Assembly (NCBI GenBank): GCA_036867785.1
Contig: CP145412.1
Location: 1,178,001 to 1,242,000, forward strand
DNA length: 64,000 nt
Direction of reading: 5' to 3'
Source of the DNA: Plasmodiophora brassicae
Taxonomy: Eukaryota; Endomyxa: Phytomyxea; Phytomyxea; Plasmodiophorida
In this document: piece after piece, positions 10,601 through 21,483 of the stretch
How positions within the stretch are numbered: the first letter of the stretch is position 1
Layout of the letters: each line of letters opens with the position of its first letter
Made by a program: the position numbers and the translations under genes
Notes under the pieces: generated by a model
Databases searched by the model: none
The model's input: only the letters and a program-made list of their open reading frames with translations
What the model was told of the DNA's origin: nothing

Positions 10601-10912
10601 ATCATGCAGTTCGGTAACATCCTGGCGACCAGGAACCGGCGCATGTCGATGTGGCACTCGAACCCGTTCTGGGGCCCGCGACGCAACAAGGCCCTCCTGA
10701 TCGTCATGGCCATCCACCTGATCATCTGCGTCCTCAACGTCTACATCTCCACGGCACCCGGCGTCAACAACATTTTCCGGTTCGGCTACGTCCCGTACCA
10801 GTTCTGGCTCCTCCCGATCCCGCTCGCCGTCGGTGTCCTTCTCGCCGACGAGACCCGCAAGTACATCGTGCGGAACTATCCCGACTCGTTCATCGCCCGC
10901 ATGGCCTGGTAA
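7631..10912 (+). CDS. P-type cation ATPase, type IIC-like (Na,K-ATPase alpha related)
   Basis: One exon encodes about 1093 residues from ATG 7631; ATG 7817 is an alternative start. The order is: cytosolic N tail, M1-M2, actuator loop with LLTGESDPIP (TGES), M3-M4, phosphorylation motif CSDKTGTLTEG, nucleotide-binding domain with KGAPD, MVTGD, VTGDGVNDAPALK hinge, then M5-M10 ending FIARMAW. These are all catalytic landmarks of an active pump. The M4 motif is PQGLP where animal Na,K-ATPases have PEGLL, and M5-M6 read MPGGSYTE and CILHDVTMS where Na,K-ATPase has the ion-binding CIDLGTDM. So ion specificity cannot be transferred from animal pumps. From memory it is closest to a fungal/protist group annotated loosely as Na,K-ATPase alpha; no beta subunit is seen nearby. 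Confidence 0.93.
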   Translation: MQPSNAFEADAEYGRSRGVRRRGSRPSQSGSDRAPFEVTIDSQNEPVLRAPDRGVSYASNADMDHASVVMYRTLSTASALDLAAKIKKERKPVADDSGDHANQIRNISIHKVDKDAVFGKYDTSLDGLTSKQVEALAANGKINMITPVKSNFLRKLLGYVFGGFNSLMWVAMILCIISYEPLGEPNPSIFNIGVAFVLFVVIVVSTLFYASVDYKSSQVMKSIKTLVSDTAVVTRDGVKMEVDAKSLKPGDIVHLSLGQRVPADIRLVEVSPDLRIDRSLLTGESDPIPATVAMTDENPLETHNLALSSTFVVQGSGVGVVFAIGDDTVIGRIFHLSTKQTDDSTVLQREINKVTICISIIAITFFGVAMMTWGLYTNKQHAGFATLSQAIVNSIGCLTSIVPQGLPVCVALALTIVARIMAARKVLVKNLSIVESAGCMSVLCSDKTGTLTEGHMFVQGLGFIDKTYNDLKSIAKTPIVDLMTRIAYLCNDASFDESQPGTGADRPINGNSTDVAIFKFAVTHTDYGKVDAEYTRVFNIPFNSKSKWMMTVCRCEATGELELYIKGAPDVLASFMTKTIDSAGNAQPLDPAARQHINEMQEAWSRKGQRVLMAGYKKLTMKTFAAGDADFTKKFVSDNLKDICFVGLVGICDPPRADVPGAVRKMRGAGVRIAMVTGDFRLTAEAISRQIGIITSSVVDDLPQMRARKDLYARVSRLTFEQMKPSDDEPVKALVLTGNDVIELEPQDWNVICTEYPEVVFARTTPEQKMLIVEEFKRRGDNIVGVTGDGVNDAPALKTSDIGMAMGAGSDVAKEAAQIVLLNNDFASILVAIENGRLVFENLKKVSLYVMPGGSYTEMMGVITNVFLGMQIPLTSYQQVIFCILHDVTMSISLMFEKPESDLMKQKPRNVRTSRLVDWKFLFQIYCFIGLMTWLSCFGMFFLYWRWQGFGFYDLMLVFDNWKEEYKGHTLEDLNAKLAVSQSIFYVTMTIMQFGNILATRNRRMSMWHSNPFWGPRRNKALLIVMAIHLIICVLNVYISTAPGVNNIFRFGYVPYQFWLLPIPLAVGVLLADETRKYIVRNYPDSFIARMAW

Positions 10913-11194
10913 ATCGGACGATGCCCACCAGCCGTTACCCGAAAACAACGAACAACCATAATGAAGCGAGTATCAGATCGATTGCCGTCGTCCGTCTCCC
11001 ACCAGTCAGCCGATAGAGGTGCTCTGCAGGTAGTCGCTAGGTGGCAGTCGGTCGCGACTACATACGGTAGCCGCAAGTCGCTGACCCTAACGCGAAGTGA
11101 ACGTTAAGAAACTGCGTGACGGAGTCCGTGGCGGAGTTTGTCGAGTGGCACGGAGTGGCAGTCCAGTTGGAAAACCCGTCGACGCCGATCAATC

Positions 11195-11707
11195 ATGGAT
11201 GACGAGACGCGCGCCAAGCTGCAGGCCAAGTTCGGGTCGCTGGGCGCCCGGACAGGCGGTCGCGGGACCGTCCGCCGTAAGAAGAAGGCGGTGCGGAAGA
11301 ACGGCGGGCAGGACGACAAGCGCCTGCAGGCGACGCTGAAGAAGCTGAACGTGAACAGCATCCCGGCCATCGAGGAGGTCAACATGTTCAAGGGCGACGG
11401 ACGTGTGATCCACTTCTCGAACCCGAAGGTTCAGGCCCAGATCAACGCGAATACGTTCGTTGTCAGCGGCAACGCCGAGGAGAAGCCGCTGGCCGACCTG
11501 CTGCCGGGCATCTACTCGCAGCTGGGCCCGCAGAACGTGGAGACGCTGCAGCACATCAGCAACCAGTACCAGGCGCGAGCCGCCGCCGCTGGTGGTGACG
11601 GTGCTGACGACGACGACGACGTCCCCGACCTGGTCGAGAACTTCGAGACCGCCGCCAACACCGCCGACGATGACGTCCCCGAACTCGTCGAAGCACCCGC
11701 CCAGTAG
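11195..11707 (+). CDS. BTF3: Nascent polypeptide-associated complex subunit beta (BTF3)
   Basis: One exon, 170 residues from ATG 11195. The N terminus has GRGTVRRKKKAVRK, the ribosome-binding motif RRKxxxxxK of NAC-beta, followed by DDKRLQATLKKLNVNSIPAI, IEEVNMFK and VIHFSNPKVQAQINANTFVV, which is the NAC dimerisation domain. The tail (GADDDDDVPDLVENFE and DDDVPELVE) is the acidic extension found in fungal and plant forms, here with a duplicated VPxLVE unit. NAC-beta pairs with NAC-alpha at the ribosome exit tunnel, chaperoning nascent chains and preventing mis-targeting to the ER. The in-frame sequence upstream of this ATG does not match the family. Confidence 0.95.
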   Translation: MDDETRAKLQAKFGSLGARTGGRGTVRRKKKAVRKNGGQDDKRLQATLKKLNVNSIPAIEEVNMFKGDGRVIHFSNPKVQAQINANTFVVSGNAEEKPLADLLPGIYSQLGPQNVETLQHISNQYQARAAAAGGDGADDDDDVPDLVENFETAANTADDDVPELVEAPAQ

Positions 11708-11940
11708 ACGTTCTGACGTACGCGCGTACGCCGACTACTAAACTTGACAGACTTTACGTTTGGTGACACTGCACAATCGTTTCCGTGCGCCTGCGTCCCA
11801 TGGCCGTGTTGCCAGCGCCAATTCCGAACAGAGGTCCCTGTTGGTGGGGAATGACGGGCAGCGGGTCCAGTGACGGCTGACGATTGTGCTCATGCTGGGC
11901 AGGGGCGGCTGCTGATCGTGCAGGAGACGCCCGGGGCGTC

Positions 11941-14900
11941 ATGTCGGATGCCGGATCCGATATCGACGACGACCAGCTGAACTCGTTGCTGTTCACCGAT
12001 TCCGACGAGGACAACAGCAAGAAACGTAAGCGGCCCCCAGTCGCCGCCGTTAGACAGTGTGGTGACCATGCGCCATGATAGCGGCTGCTAGGCCGGCTCC
12101 GAAGCGCCCGTCACCTGTTACGAGCCGACGACCCAGCCGTGAGGAGCAGCTGAAGGCGTCAGCGGCGCCCCCAGCAGCGAAACCGAATGACATGACGTAC
12201 GCTTCAGTCCGATGCGCGTCGACACATCGGGCCACGGTGCGCTCATCTATGATTCCAGGTCGCTAGACGACAACCTGTTCGGGGGCGTCGTGGGTCCATC
12301 GTCTGTCTCTGCAGCCGCGCCTCGTCCACGACCGATGAGCGCGTCGGGTGCAAGGAAAGGGTTGAAGAAGAGGCAGAAAGCCAGGACGAAATCGGGTGGC
12401 AGCGACACCGCGGACGAACCGAAGATGTCCAGGTCGCGGGACGAAGCGCTTCGCTTGCTGGCTGCCGAAGACGACAGCGAGAAAACGCTCCTCGAGGCGA
12501 CGCTTAGCTCCACGACGGCACAAACCTCGACACCAGCGGCCGCACCGAGTACCCCTGCTGCTGCTGGTGGCTCTGACCCGCAAGCGGCGACACCCAACTC
12601 GCGCCCAGGTCCCAAACAGGCATCGTCGCACGCTGCGTTAGACTTTGTAAGTCGCTGTTCTAACTGGGGAACGCGCCTGACGCTGACCCTGCCGCAGTCG
12701 TCCGACGATGACGGGCTACTGGACGACATGGACGACAAACCGAGCCCATCTGCATCGGTGCAGGCGGTCGCACAGGCGCCTGCTGCCGCAGCCGACCCGT
12801 CGCCGGCTTACGTCCCGTCAGCAGGATCGACAACGGGTCGGCGTATGCAGCTGCCGCCCAGGGCTGGACGACGAGTCGGATCGACGCCGCCTGCACTGGC
12901 AGAACGCCCCCCAACATCTGACCACCCAGTTTCTGTACCTGCACCGTTCACTGCGGTCCCTGCACCAGCCAGAGATGTCGCGGGTACAGGTGCCGATCGG
13001 ACGAATCTCGGCGCTCCGCTTCAAAGTCCTGCAGCGGTCGAACCGTTAGCAGCGCTGGCTCCAACGCCCTCTCCTGACCTGCCCATCACAAGTGCTGGCG
13101 AACAGCGGCTTGCTCAGCAGGCGGCCTTGCCGGTAAACCCAGTGGAACCGATCGTTGCCCCGGTGTACTTGCCGGCCCTGTCGTTACCAGCGTCACAACA
13201 TCCAGTGCAGGACGCCACACCGAACCCCGTTCCTACGTCGGTGGCACCTGTCGCTCCACCTGCTGCCGTGTCGGCTCCTGCTTTGGACATCGCCAGGCCA
13301 AGCCCCACGCCAACGGTGCTGCCCATCTCCTCGCTGACGTCCACACTGTACCAGTCCACGACGACCGCTCCACCTGCGCAACGGTCGCTGTTGTCACCTC
13401 AGGAAGCGCCTCCAATGTCCTCGTACATGCCGTCACCACCGATAGTGCCGCCGGAAGCCAGCCGGCGTGCAGACGCATCTGAAATCGCCCGCCTCCAGTC
13501 CATCATCCGCAAGTTCCAAGACGATCTCGACGACGCCAAACGCCAGCTGGCCGCTCAATCCTTCGAGCACCAACGCCAATGTCGGTGCTGCCGCTTGCCT
13601 GTGATGACCCTCTCTATTCGTTAACACTGTTCGCGCAGGTGTCGCCCTGGCGGAAGCGTCGCACGAGCGCGAGAGGCAGATCCGAGCGGAGGAGGAAGCA
13701 CGTTTGAAGTCGCAGATGGACGCGATGAAGGCGATGGAGGAGCAGAAGTTACAGAGCCAGCGGCGCATTCACGAACTGGAGATCGCATCCATCAAGCGAC
13801 AGATCGCGGACGGGTCGGCGCTGGCATCGCTGGCCCAGGCGGTGGAACGATCCGCCCAGACCGTCGACGGCATCCAGAAGGAGGTTCGCCTCGAGATTGA
13901 GCACGCCGACGAGATGCGGCGGGAGGATTTCGCGGCTCGCGAGCGGCACCTGGTCGAGCGCGAGAAGAAGCTCGGCGACGAGGTGCGACGGCATGCGGTC
14001 GTGATCGCAACGTTCGAGAAGCTGAAGATGGAGCACGACGCGGAGCGCTCGCGGGTCAGGGAGGACGAGAAGCGCCTCGAGGCCCTGCAGGAGTTCTGGA
14101 TGAGCGAGTCGGCGTCGCTGAAGGCGCAGATCAATGAGGAACGCGCCGCGCTGACCGACGAGAAACGCGCGTTCGCGAAGCGCGAGAAGGAATGGAAGAT
14201 GGAGGTCGCTGCGGCCCATGCCGAGATCGACTTCCTGAAGGAGAAGGCGATGGCGAAGCTGAACGAGGCGAACGCCGGCGAGGTTGCCGCCCAGAAGGCG
14301 TTCGGTCAAGCACAGCGAATGGTGCTAGCGGAGGGTGAAGCCGCGCGTAAGGATCGCGAATTGGCGGCACAGATGCGCGCCCAGATCGAAGACGAGAAGG
14401 CGGCCATTGGCCGGCAGGCGGCAGAGGTTGCCGAGCAGCGACGGGAGCTGGACGCTCGCATGAGGGACGTGATGGCGTTGGGCGAGAAGGTTCGCCGGCA
14501 GTCGGAGGCCGTCACCGAGGTCCACAGGAAGGCGGTCCTGGCCCTGGAGAAGGCGTCGTCCGAGCACAGCACGATCGACGCGGAACGGAACGAGGTTATA
14601 ACGTCGCGGAGGACGGTGGACGAGATGCGCGCCTTCATCCAGCAGGAGCAGAAACGCGTCGAGGAAGAACGGGTCAACCTGCTGCGACAGCGACAGATGG
14701 TCATGACGGAGCGGCGGGAATGGCGGCAGCACGAGCGCAGACACAGCCAGGTCGTCGCCACCCAAGGCGTACCGGCGACCAAGGCGGCGGCAACAGCGCG
14801 CGCCCCGTCCTCACGCATAGCGACGAGGACGTTTGCCGCGCCGCTGGCGTCGGAGCCGGACCCGCCGGGGCACGCCCGCCTAACCGCGGAGCAGCAGTCG

Positions 14901-14999
14901 GAGCTGTTCCGGATGCGGTTACGCGCCCGGACTGCCGCTGAATACGCGCGCGGCGAGCACAGGGCCAGCCGTCTGGTGTCGTCCAGCGCCGACCGATAA
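11941..14999 (+). CDS. FBF1-like coiled-coil protein of ciliary transition fibres
   Basis: Spliced gene. I can trace five exons with donor or acceptor junctions near 12061 (35-nt intron ending 12095), 12200, 12648 (51 nt) and 13580. The N terminus is acidic (MSDAGSDIDDDQLNSLL). It is followed by short motifs spaced along a disordered Pro/Ser/Ala-rich half (SLDDNLFGG, SSDDDGLLDDMDDKPS). The second half, from about DASEIARLQSIIRKFQDDLDD, is an uninterrupted ~450-residue coiled coil rich in Glu, Arg and Ala. This plan of acidic DDLF/DDLL motifs plus a long C-terminal coil is that of Fas-binding factor 1, a distal-appendage protein needed at the ciliary base. Coiled coils attract false matches, so the FBF1 name is probable rather than proven. 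Confidence 0.65.
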
Positions 15000-15079
15000 C
15001 AAATACAGTGGGGAGGGGCGTGTTCACTGGTAGGCGGCGTTTACTTAGGCGACGACTGGAAGGCAGCAAGCAGCCGACT

Positions 15080-16532
15080 TCAGGCCGGGCTGGTCAACGC
15101 GACGCCGGCCGCCTCGCGTGCCGCGAAACTATCCCGTCGTTTCTTGGTCTGAAGGGAGTGCCCGGCGTACACGTACGTGGCGAAGGAGACCAGCGAGAAG
15201 GCCATGGCGACCTGCTTCGGCAGTTCGAAGGACTCCTTGAGGGAGATGATGTAGATGATGACCTGGACGTTCTGCTTGAACGCGCTGAACGCGCGGCCGT
15301 ACAGCGCGCTGGCGTACGTCGTCAGGCCCATGGCCAGGAACACGACCAGTGACCGTGCCAGGACCATGACGGTCGCCCAGAACGCGAACCCGGCCGTGTT
15401 GCCAGATGCGCTGAGAGCGTGGAACGTGGACCCCCAGCCCTTCCATTCCATGGAGATCAGCATGGCCGGCACTGTGATCATGAACACGATCACGCTCTGG
15501 GCGAAATTCGCCTCGGCGATGACGTAGAAACTCCGATTCCGTTTGTGCTCTTTCATGACGCGCTGCATGAGAACACCCAGCAAGCTGACACAGAACGTGC
15601 TCGCCACCGTCGAAGCGATGCCTTTGACGTACGACTCGCCGGCCGTCGTCTCACCGTTACGGTCGTTGAACGACAGTGCGATTGTTGATCCGACCATCAG
15701 GAGCACGCTGACCCAGTGATATACGAGGAGCACCTTCTTGACGATAAGCTTCGACAGGATGACGGTGAAGATGATACCGCTGCCTTTCGCCAGCGTGTAC
15801 GCCGAAGCTGAATCGAATAAAAAGTCAGACCCGAGCAGGACAGCATCAGGGAACTTGCAAAGTACCGGGTAGGTTCGACAGGCCGACGCTCAGCAGAATC
15901 ATGTGGCAAGCATCGATGGCTCCACTGAGGAGGTACAGGAGCGCACGGGTGCGAAGGTCCTGCTTAGGAAGCCGATTTCGGTACATGTACAGGGCCACAG
16001 CCCAGACGACTCCATTGGAGACAAAGTTCAGCGACATGATCGAAGAGTACAGGAACTCGCCACGAACGCCATAATGCTTCTTGCACACCTGGTACCCATA
16101 GGGAACCGCCAGCGACGACATCAGGCTGAGAGCTGAGAGCACGATCAACGTGATTCGACGGGACATGGGGGACTGATGCAATTCCCGCTGTTCCAAACGT
16201 TGCAGCGCAGACTTGGCGGCGGTCTCAAACTCAAAGAGACGGATGTCCAGCCGGTTATCAAAAACATTAAACTCGAGCGCGTTTCCAGTGGTGCCTGATG
16301 TCTGAACGTCTACGTATGCCGTCAGCTGGCTGATGGCGGTCCGATTATCACGAATGAAGGATCGGACAGCTTCCGGTTCGCACTTCATAACGTCAATCTC
16401 CTGCAGAGCGACGGTACAGCGCCCCAGCTGCGAAATGAACTGTTGCACCAGTTCGACATAATTGTCGCGGATCGCCATAAGGCCCGGCAGATCAATCGAG
16501 CTTGACGACAGCGATTTTTCATGGTTTCCCAT
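15080..16532 (-). CDS. Drug/metabolite transporter superfamily protein (nucleotide-sugar or CRT-like)
   Basis: Two exons (16532-15866 and 15807-15080, 58-nt intron) give 464 residues. The first ~180 residues are soluble, helical and charged (MGNHEKSLSSSSID). The rest forms about ten membrane helices. The splice restores LSNLPASAYTLAKGSGIIFT, the characteristic DMT motif in which a conserved P-AS precedes a helix lined with Gly and Ser. Later helices include YHWVSVLLMVGSTIALS and SLVSFATYVYAGHSLQTKKR, a typical basic C-terminal end. DMT proteins carry nucleotide sugars, triose phosphates or, in the CRT branch, peptides and drugs across Golgi, plastid or vacuole membranes. The substrate cannot be told from sequence. 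The long soluble N-terminal domain is unusual for the family. Confidence 0.75.
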
Positions 16533-16933
16533 TCCACGACAAATTCCCGAGTAGCAGTCGGACGGCGGAGCCCCTTACCGTGGCGCAGTCCGCCACGGAC
16601 CTTCTGCGCTGTTGCGCGTGACGTTACCCGAGTCAGCGGTTTCTGATAAGTCCGGCAGTTCTCGCGCTCGGTAAGTGTGATATCCGATTACCTATATCCA
16701 CCCAACAGGCAGTCATATGTTTCCAGATGCTTACCCTATTGGCGTTATTTCGGCGCCGCGCGTTACTTGTCGAACTGCACATAGCTTCGTGAACATCCCT
16801 CTAAGGAGCGACCAAGTAGCCAACTATCCGTCCCAGTTTCTTGGACTGCCACCACCCTATCCGGGAGCGATTACAACCCTGATGACCTTTCGGCCATGCA
16901 AAGCTAGTTATATCTGAGAGTCTTGTACGAACT
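16533..16933. other. Intergenic, no gene seen
   Basis: This lies between the DMT start and the threonine dehydratase stop, both on the minus strand. A 66-codon open stretch on the plus strand has no motif. It probably contains the DMT promoter and the dehydratase 3' UTR. Confidence 0.45.
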
Positions 16934-19016
16934 TTATACTTTGGGCGTAATGAGCTTGACACTCGTGTGACCGTTATCACGAAGCAGTTTCATGATCCGA
17001 TCGATGTGGTCCGGGCCGCGGGTCTCGATGGTGACAATCGGTTGCGTCTGTTGGACGCTCGCGACTAGAAACGCACGTTCATGTTCAATGTCGCGGACGT
17101 TCGCCCGCGCTTGTGCGATCAGGGTGAGCACTTGTGCAAGCTGGCCTGGAGCATCTGTAATTGTGACGGAGATGCGGGCAATACGACCGTCTCGGACAAG
17201 GCCCTTCTCGATAATTCTGTAAACGGGGGTCAAAACAACATGGTACTCAAGCAATGAGCATGTACAGGGAACCTTGACAGAACGGTCATGTCAATGTTAG
17301 AGCCCGTGGTAACGGCTGCGACTTGCTGTCCCTTCACCTTCCCAAAGTATCAGCCTTCAGCGTCGCACAACGAGTGTCACCTTTCCTACAGGCAGGTGAT
17401 TGTAAGCAATGGCCGCCAAAGCAGTCGCTCCGCTGCCTTCCACAACTGTTTTCTCCTTCTCCAACAAGGTCAGAATACTGGCCGCAACCTAAACATTTAC
17501 GTCAGGACGTAAAGTAGAGCTGACCCATGGAACAGATACGGGTACCTCGTCCTCTTCAACCAGGACGATGTCGTCTACAAGGCGATTGATGATACTGAAT
17601 GGTATCTGCGCGGTTCCATCAGATGTCAACAGCTGGGAACGAATTTGCCTTATGGTGGGTACCTCTCCAACAGTTTCAATGGCAATGCCATCGCAGATGC
17701 TGAGCTTTCGAGGAACCTTCGTCACCTTGCCTGCTTCCATGGATGCCACCATGCCACTCATGGCCTTAGCTTCAACGCCGTACAGCTACCAGTCTAGCTT
17801 GAGACGAAGCGACACGGCGTACAGTGTGCCACTCACCTTGATTCGCGGGTTGATGTGCTTCAGGACAAGCGCCATCCCTGCGCATCACTTTTAGATAAAC
17901 GAACCTCCCGAGTTGGTGTTATTCTGTTGACCTGCAATCAAACCTCCTCCGCCGACAGGAACGATGACTGAATCCAGATACGCGTTCTGTACGGGGACGT
18001 CATTGATGACGAAACAATGCCGGCAAAGTCAATTGGATATCTGAGACGCACCTGCTTCAGCAGCTCGAGGGCCACGGTGCCCTGCCCTGCAAGTGGATAA
18101 GAAACGGATGCGCCATACGCCCCTGGAGCGATGCCTTACCTGCTACAACGTCCCGATCGTTGAATGCATGTACAAAGGTTCTGTTTTCTGTTTCGGCGAT
18201 CTCGAGTGCTTTCTCGTAGGCCTCGGCGAACCCTGAAAATGCATAGACATTGGCATCTGGCGTATGACGAGACGTTAGTGCGTACGTACCAGCCCCGTAC
18301 TGGACGACTCTCCCGCCAAAACTCTTCGTGGCTTTGACTTTCACCTGATAGCTCCCAACCTTAATTGTCACAGTACAGGGCAATGGTCCCCTGCAACTTA
18401 CGTAGGGCGTCGGTTCTGGCATGACAATGACTGAATCAATCTTGAGCCGTGTCGCATGGTAGCTGACCGCCTGCGCATGATTGCCGGCAGAAGAGCAGAT
18501 CACTGTTACTCGTGGTATTACTCCTTCCGCAGACAAGAATTGCAGCCAGGCACGCTGCACGTACCTCCCCGAGCCTTCTCCTCATCGGTTAACGACAACA
18601 GCTTGTTCAACGCTCCGCGTTCCTTGTAACTGCCTACGTACATCAGTGTCAGCACCGCCAGGAGCTGGACACGAACGACAAATACCTGTGCGGCTGACGT
18701 GCTCCTTCTTCAGGAACAAGTCGCACCCTACCGCAATGCACTTAGCAAATGTGTGGGCGTAGGCGTGCACCAATATTGCGGCGGTACCATAGGCCGCCGA
18801 TAGCGAATGCGAGAAATCCAACGGCGTCTGCTCAACGTACTGCGAGATTCGCTTGTGCGCCTGAATCGCCCCGCAACGTCAACGAGCGACGAGGCGTACG
18901 CGACGGCCACAGTGTGCACGGACCTCGAACACGTCCCGGTAGGTGAGGTCGGGCGGCAGCGACGTCGACAATAGCCGCCGGGCGCGCCGTCCTAGTAGCG
19001 TGGCGGCGGGCGACAT
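16934..19016 (-). CDS. Threonine dehydratase (threonine ammonia-lyase), PLP-dependent, with ACT domain
   Basis: A many-exon gene starting M-SPAATLLGRRARRLLS, a basic N terminus that could target mitochondria. Joined exons give, in order: AHKRISQYVEQTPLDFS, GCDLFLKKEH, the PLP-lysine motif GSYKERGALNKL (usual form SFKxRGA), CSSAGNHAQAVSYHA, PEPTPYVKVKATKSFGG, HAFNDRDVVAG, the Gly-rich phosphate loop VGGGGLIAG, LVDDIVLVEEDE, and a C-terminal ACT regulatory domain (RISVTITDAPGQLAQVL). The enzyme deaminates threonine to 2-oxobutyrate, the first step of isoleucine synthesis or of threonine breakdown. A single ACT domain suggests allosteric control by amino acids. Introns are about 50-65 nt and use GT-AG. 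Phe to Tyr in the lysine motif is conservative. Confidence 0.9.
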
Positions 19017-19334
19017 TGCGCGGGGCGATCGAACCCTACGGCGCCAGCCGGCTGTGGCGCCGCCGTGTGACTGCAGCGCCGACTCATGAGTTGACCCAGG
19101 CGTCTCCCGTCCAAAACCCGCCTATGCGCGGTCTTCTAGAACCAGCGCGACGTCCGCGCCCAGGTACAAGCCCGTCCCGGCAGGTGGCGCGCACTGCCCC
19201 CTGTTGCCGTGGGCGATCGATCGATTTATATGCGCCAGCAATGGGTCGACCAACCCGGACAGTGGCGACACGTGGCACGCAGCAGCCGGGGGTGACTGGA
19301 AGCAGGCAAGCACACAGCGACGCGCTGAGTTGGG
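19017..19334. promoter_or_regulatory. Divergent promoter between threonine dehydratase and NEK kinase
   Basis: The two genes start on opposite strands 318 bp apart, so both promoters must lie here. I see no gene on either strand and no repeat that I can name. Confidence 0.45.
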
Positions 19335-21071
19335 ATGTCGCTGGAAGACTATGAGCTGGGCGAGCAGATCGGCAAGGGGTCCTACGGGATCGTGTATCGC
19401 GCCCGTCGACTGGGCGACGGGCGCCAGGTCGTCATCAAGCAGATGCCGATGCGCGGGCAGGCCCAGGCACGGGCGGAGGCGCGCGTGATTGCCGACTTGA
19501 CGCACCCGGGCATCGTCACGTATTTCGACGCGTTCGAGGTCGACAAGTCCCAAACGCTGTGCCTGGTCATGGAGTACTGCGACGGGGGCGACCTCGCCGC
19601 TCTGATCCGATCCCATGTACGGAGCTCGGCGAGCCGACGCCGACCCGGCCTGCCGGAAAGCACGGTCCTCGATTTCCTAGCGCAGATGGCGCTCGCCTTG
19701 CAGTACATGCATTCCTTGAACGTCATGCACCGGGACCTGAAGAGCCCGAACGTCTTCCTGCAGGACGGCCGGCGGCGCCTGAAGCTCGGCGACTTTGGGG
19801 TCGCCACGTCGCTAAACAGTTCCATGGATTTCGCCGAGACCTGCATCGGGACGCCGTTCTACATGAGCCCCGAGCTGTTCACCAACACGCCCTGTAAGGT
19901 CCACGTCGGTGCTGTTCTGGTCCAGGCACCAATACTCTGCGTAGATAACTTCAAGAGCGACATCTGGGCGCTGGGTTGCATCGTGTATGAGATGCTGACG
20001 GGGACGCACGCGTTCCAGGCCGATTCGATATCCGACCTGACCGACCGCGTCGTCAAGGGGCGATACGTCGCCCCGCGGGTTGGCAGCCCGAACCTGCTCC
20101 AGCTGCTCAAGCGCATGCTGAGCGTCGACCCGAATCGCCGACCAACGGCGGCCCACATCCTCCAATCGCCACTACTGCAACGTCCCCTGGTACCGTCCAT
20201 GGGAACGCCGCTGCTTCGTTTGCCGTTCCTGACGTGCTGTCTGTAGCGGTGTGTGGTCGACCGGTACGTAGCCGAATCTGAAAAGTCGGTGCGGCCGGAT
20301 GAGATGGCGAACCTGTACACGCAGCTTGAGTCGCTGGGGCTGCGAGATGTGCTCGATAGCGCAAGGGGGGCGACGTCTCCCGAACGGCCACTTGGCGAAA
20401 TGGAACGCGCGGAACCTGGCGGGGCAGGTCATTGTCAGGTTCTCGACATTGAGTCCGTTGAAGAGGACGAGGTCCTCGTTGTCCCCGAGCCGCTGGTCCA
20501 AAGTTCTGCACCAGACGTGCACGTAGATGAAGACGGCATCGAGCATCAGCGGGACTCAGACGTGGTCAGCGACGACGGTCAGCGACATCACGACATCTCG
20601 GAGGCTGGCTGGGTCTGGACGGATAGGATCCAGTCCGATGACGACGACGACGACCTCGGAGAGATCCTGCCGAGTAACCTGGAACTTCGCAAGGCGCTTC
20701 TGACCAGGTAGGTCGGTCGCGACTGGGCATTATGAATTGCCAATCTGATGCGTTGCAGTCGATGCCACGACAGAATTGGAGAGGCCAAGTTCGGGATCGT
20801 CTACGAGATGTTGAAGTCGGCGCCTCCAGAGTCGCGCCCAGGAACGTATTCGCCAGGCGATGACCCGTCACTGGCTGATGCAGTGAAGCAACTCGTCGGC
20901 AATGACTGGATCTCGCTTGTCGATGCTATCGAGCAGGTCTCCCTACTTGATCAAGCTCCTGCTCGCTTCGTCACTGACTTCGGTTGCATTGCAGATTCTC
21001 TGGATAGAGACGATACAATAGATGTCCTTCGTGCACTGATAGGAAGCAGTGTTTCTGCTACCTGGACGTAG
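19335..21071 (+). CDS. NEK-family serine/threonine kinase
   Basis: Four exons (19335-19893, 19945-20189, 20247-20707, 20759-21071) keep one frame over introns of 51, 57 and 51 nt and give 525 residues. The N-terminal kinase domain is complete. It has the Gly loop GKGSYGIVYRA, the VAIK-type lysine in VVIKQM, the catalytic loop HRDLKSPNVFL, DFG, the activation segment ETCIGTPFYMSPE, and PYNFKSDIWALGC, which is the NEK hallmark restored by the first splice. NEKs control centrosomes, cilia and mitosis. The C-terminal half is acidic and disordered (DDDDDDLGEI), then has a RCHDRIGEAKFGIVYEML segment that looks folded. It probably belongs to the NEK8/11-like ciliary group, but I cannot assign the subfamily. 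Confidence 0.88.
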
Positions 21072-21483
21072 TTGCCAACCTTTGAATGTCCTGGCCTGGA
21101 TCCAGGAGCCGTTCACACCTCTTGCACCGTTGGGGCTCGCGATTCCGTTGCCCGCTGAGGCTATTTGACATTGTGTACGATAACGGGTTGGGAGCGTCGA
21201 CTCGCAGGGCGTTCTTCGACCCGCTGCGGAATAGAAATACGCCGCGCTCGTGGTCTTGCTCTTCGCGTCATGTAGTGTGGGGCAATGACATGCACTGCGT
21301 TTATTACGTTAACAGCGCGATACGAGGCCAATCGGCGACCAGAATCCATGGCAATTATATGCACATCTGCTCAAAGGTGCTCTTCGACAGCGTCCATAGG
21401 CGCCACGTAGTACGAGGTTGCAGGACGCGAGAAGTCAGAAAGTGCATGTGCTAACTGTTGCTTGCAATCTCGATATGTAGTTG
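21072..21483. other. Convergent intergenic region
   Basis: The NEK kinase and the TTC14-like gene end head to head around this 412-bp stretch. Base composition drops toward AT. There are short frames only, and I see no gene. Confidence 0.45.

Noticed and set aside
8036-10948. 970-codon minus-strand open frame opposite the P-type ATPase
   Set aside because: It is the exact antisense of a strongly conserved gene. It is dominated by Asp, Arg, His, Val and Gln, as expected from the complementary codon positions, and has no known domain.
13114-13359. Gly/Thr/Ala-rich minus frame
   Set aside because: It is antisense to the disordered half of the FBF1-like protein; repeats of Pro/Ala codons give Gly/Thr/Ala on the other strand.
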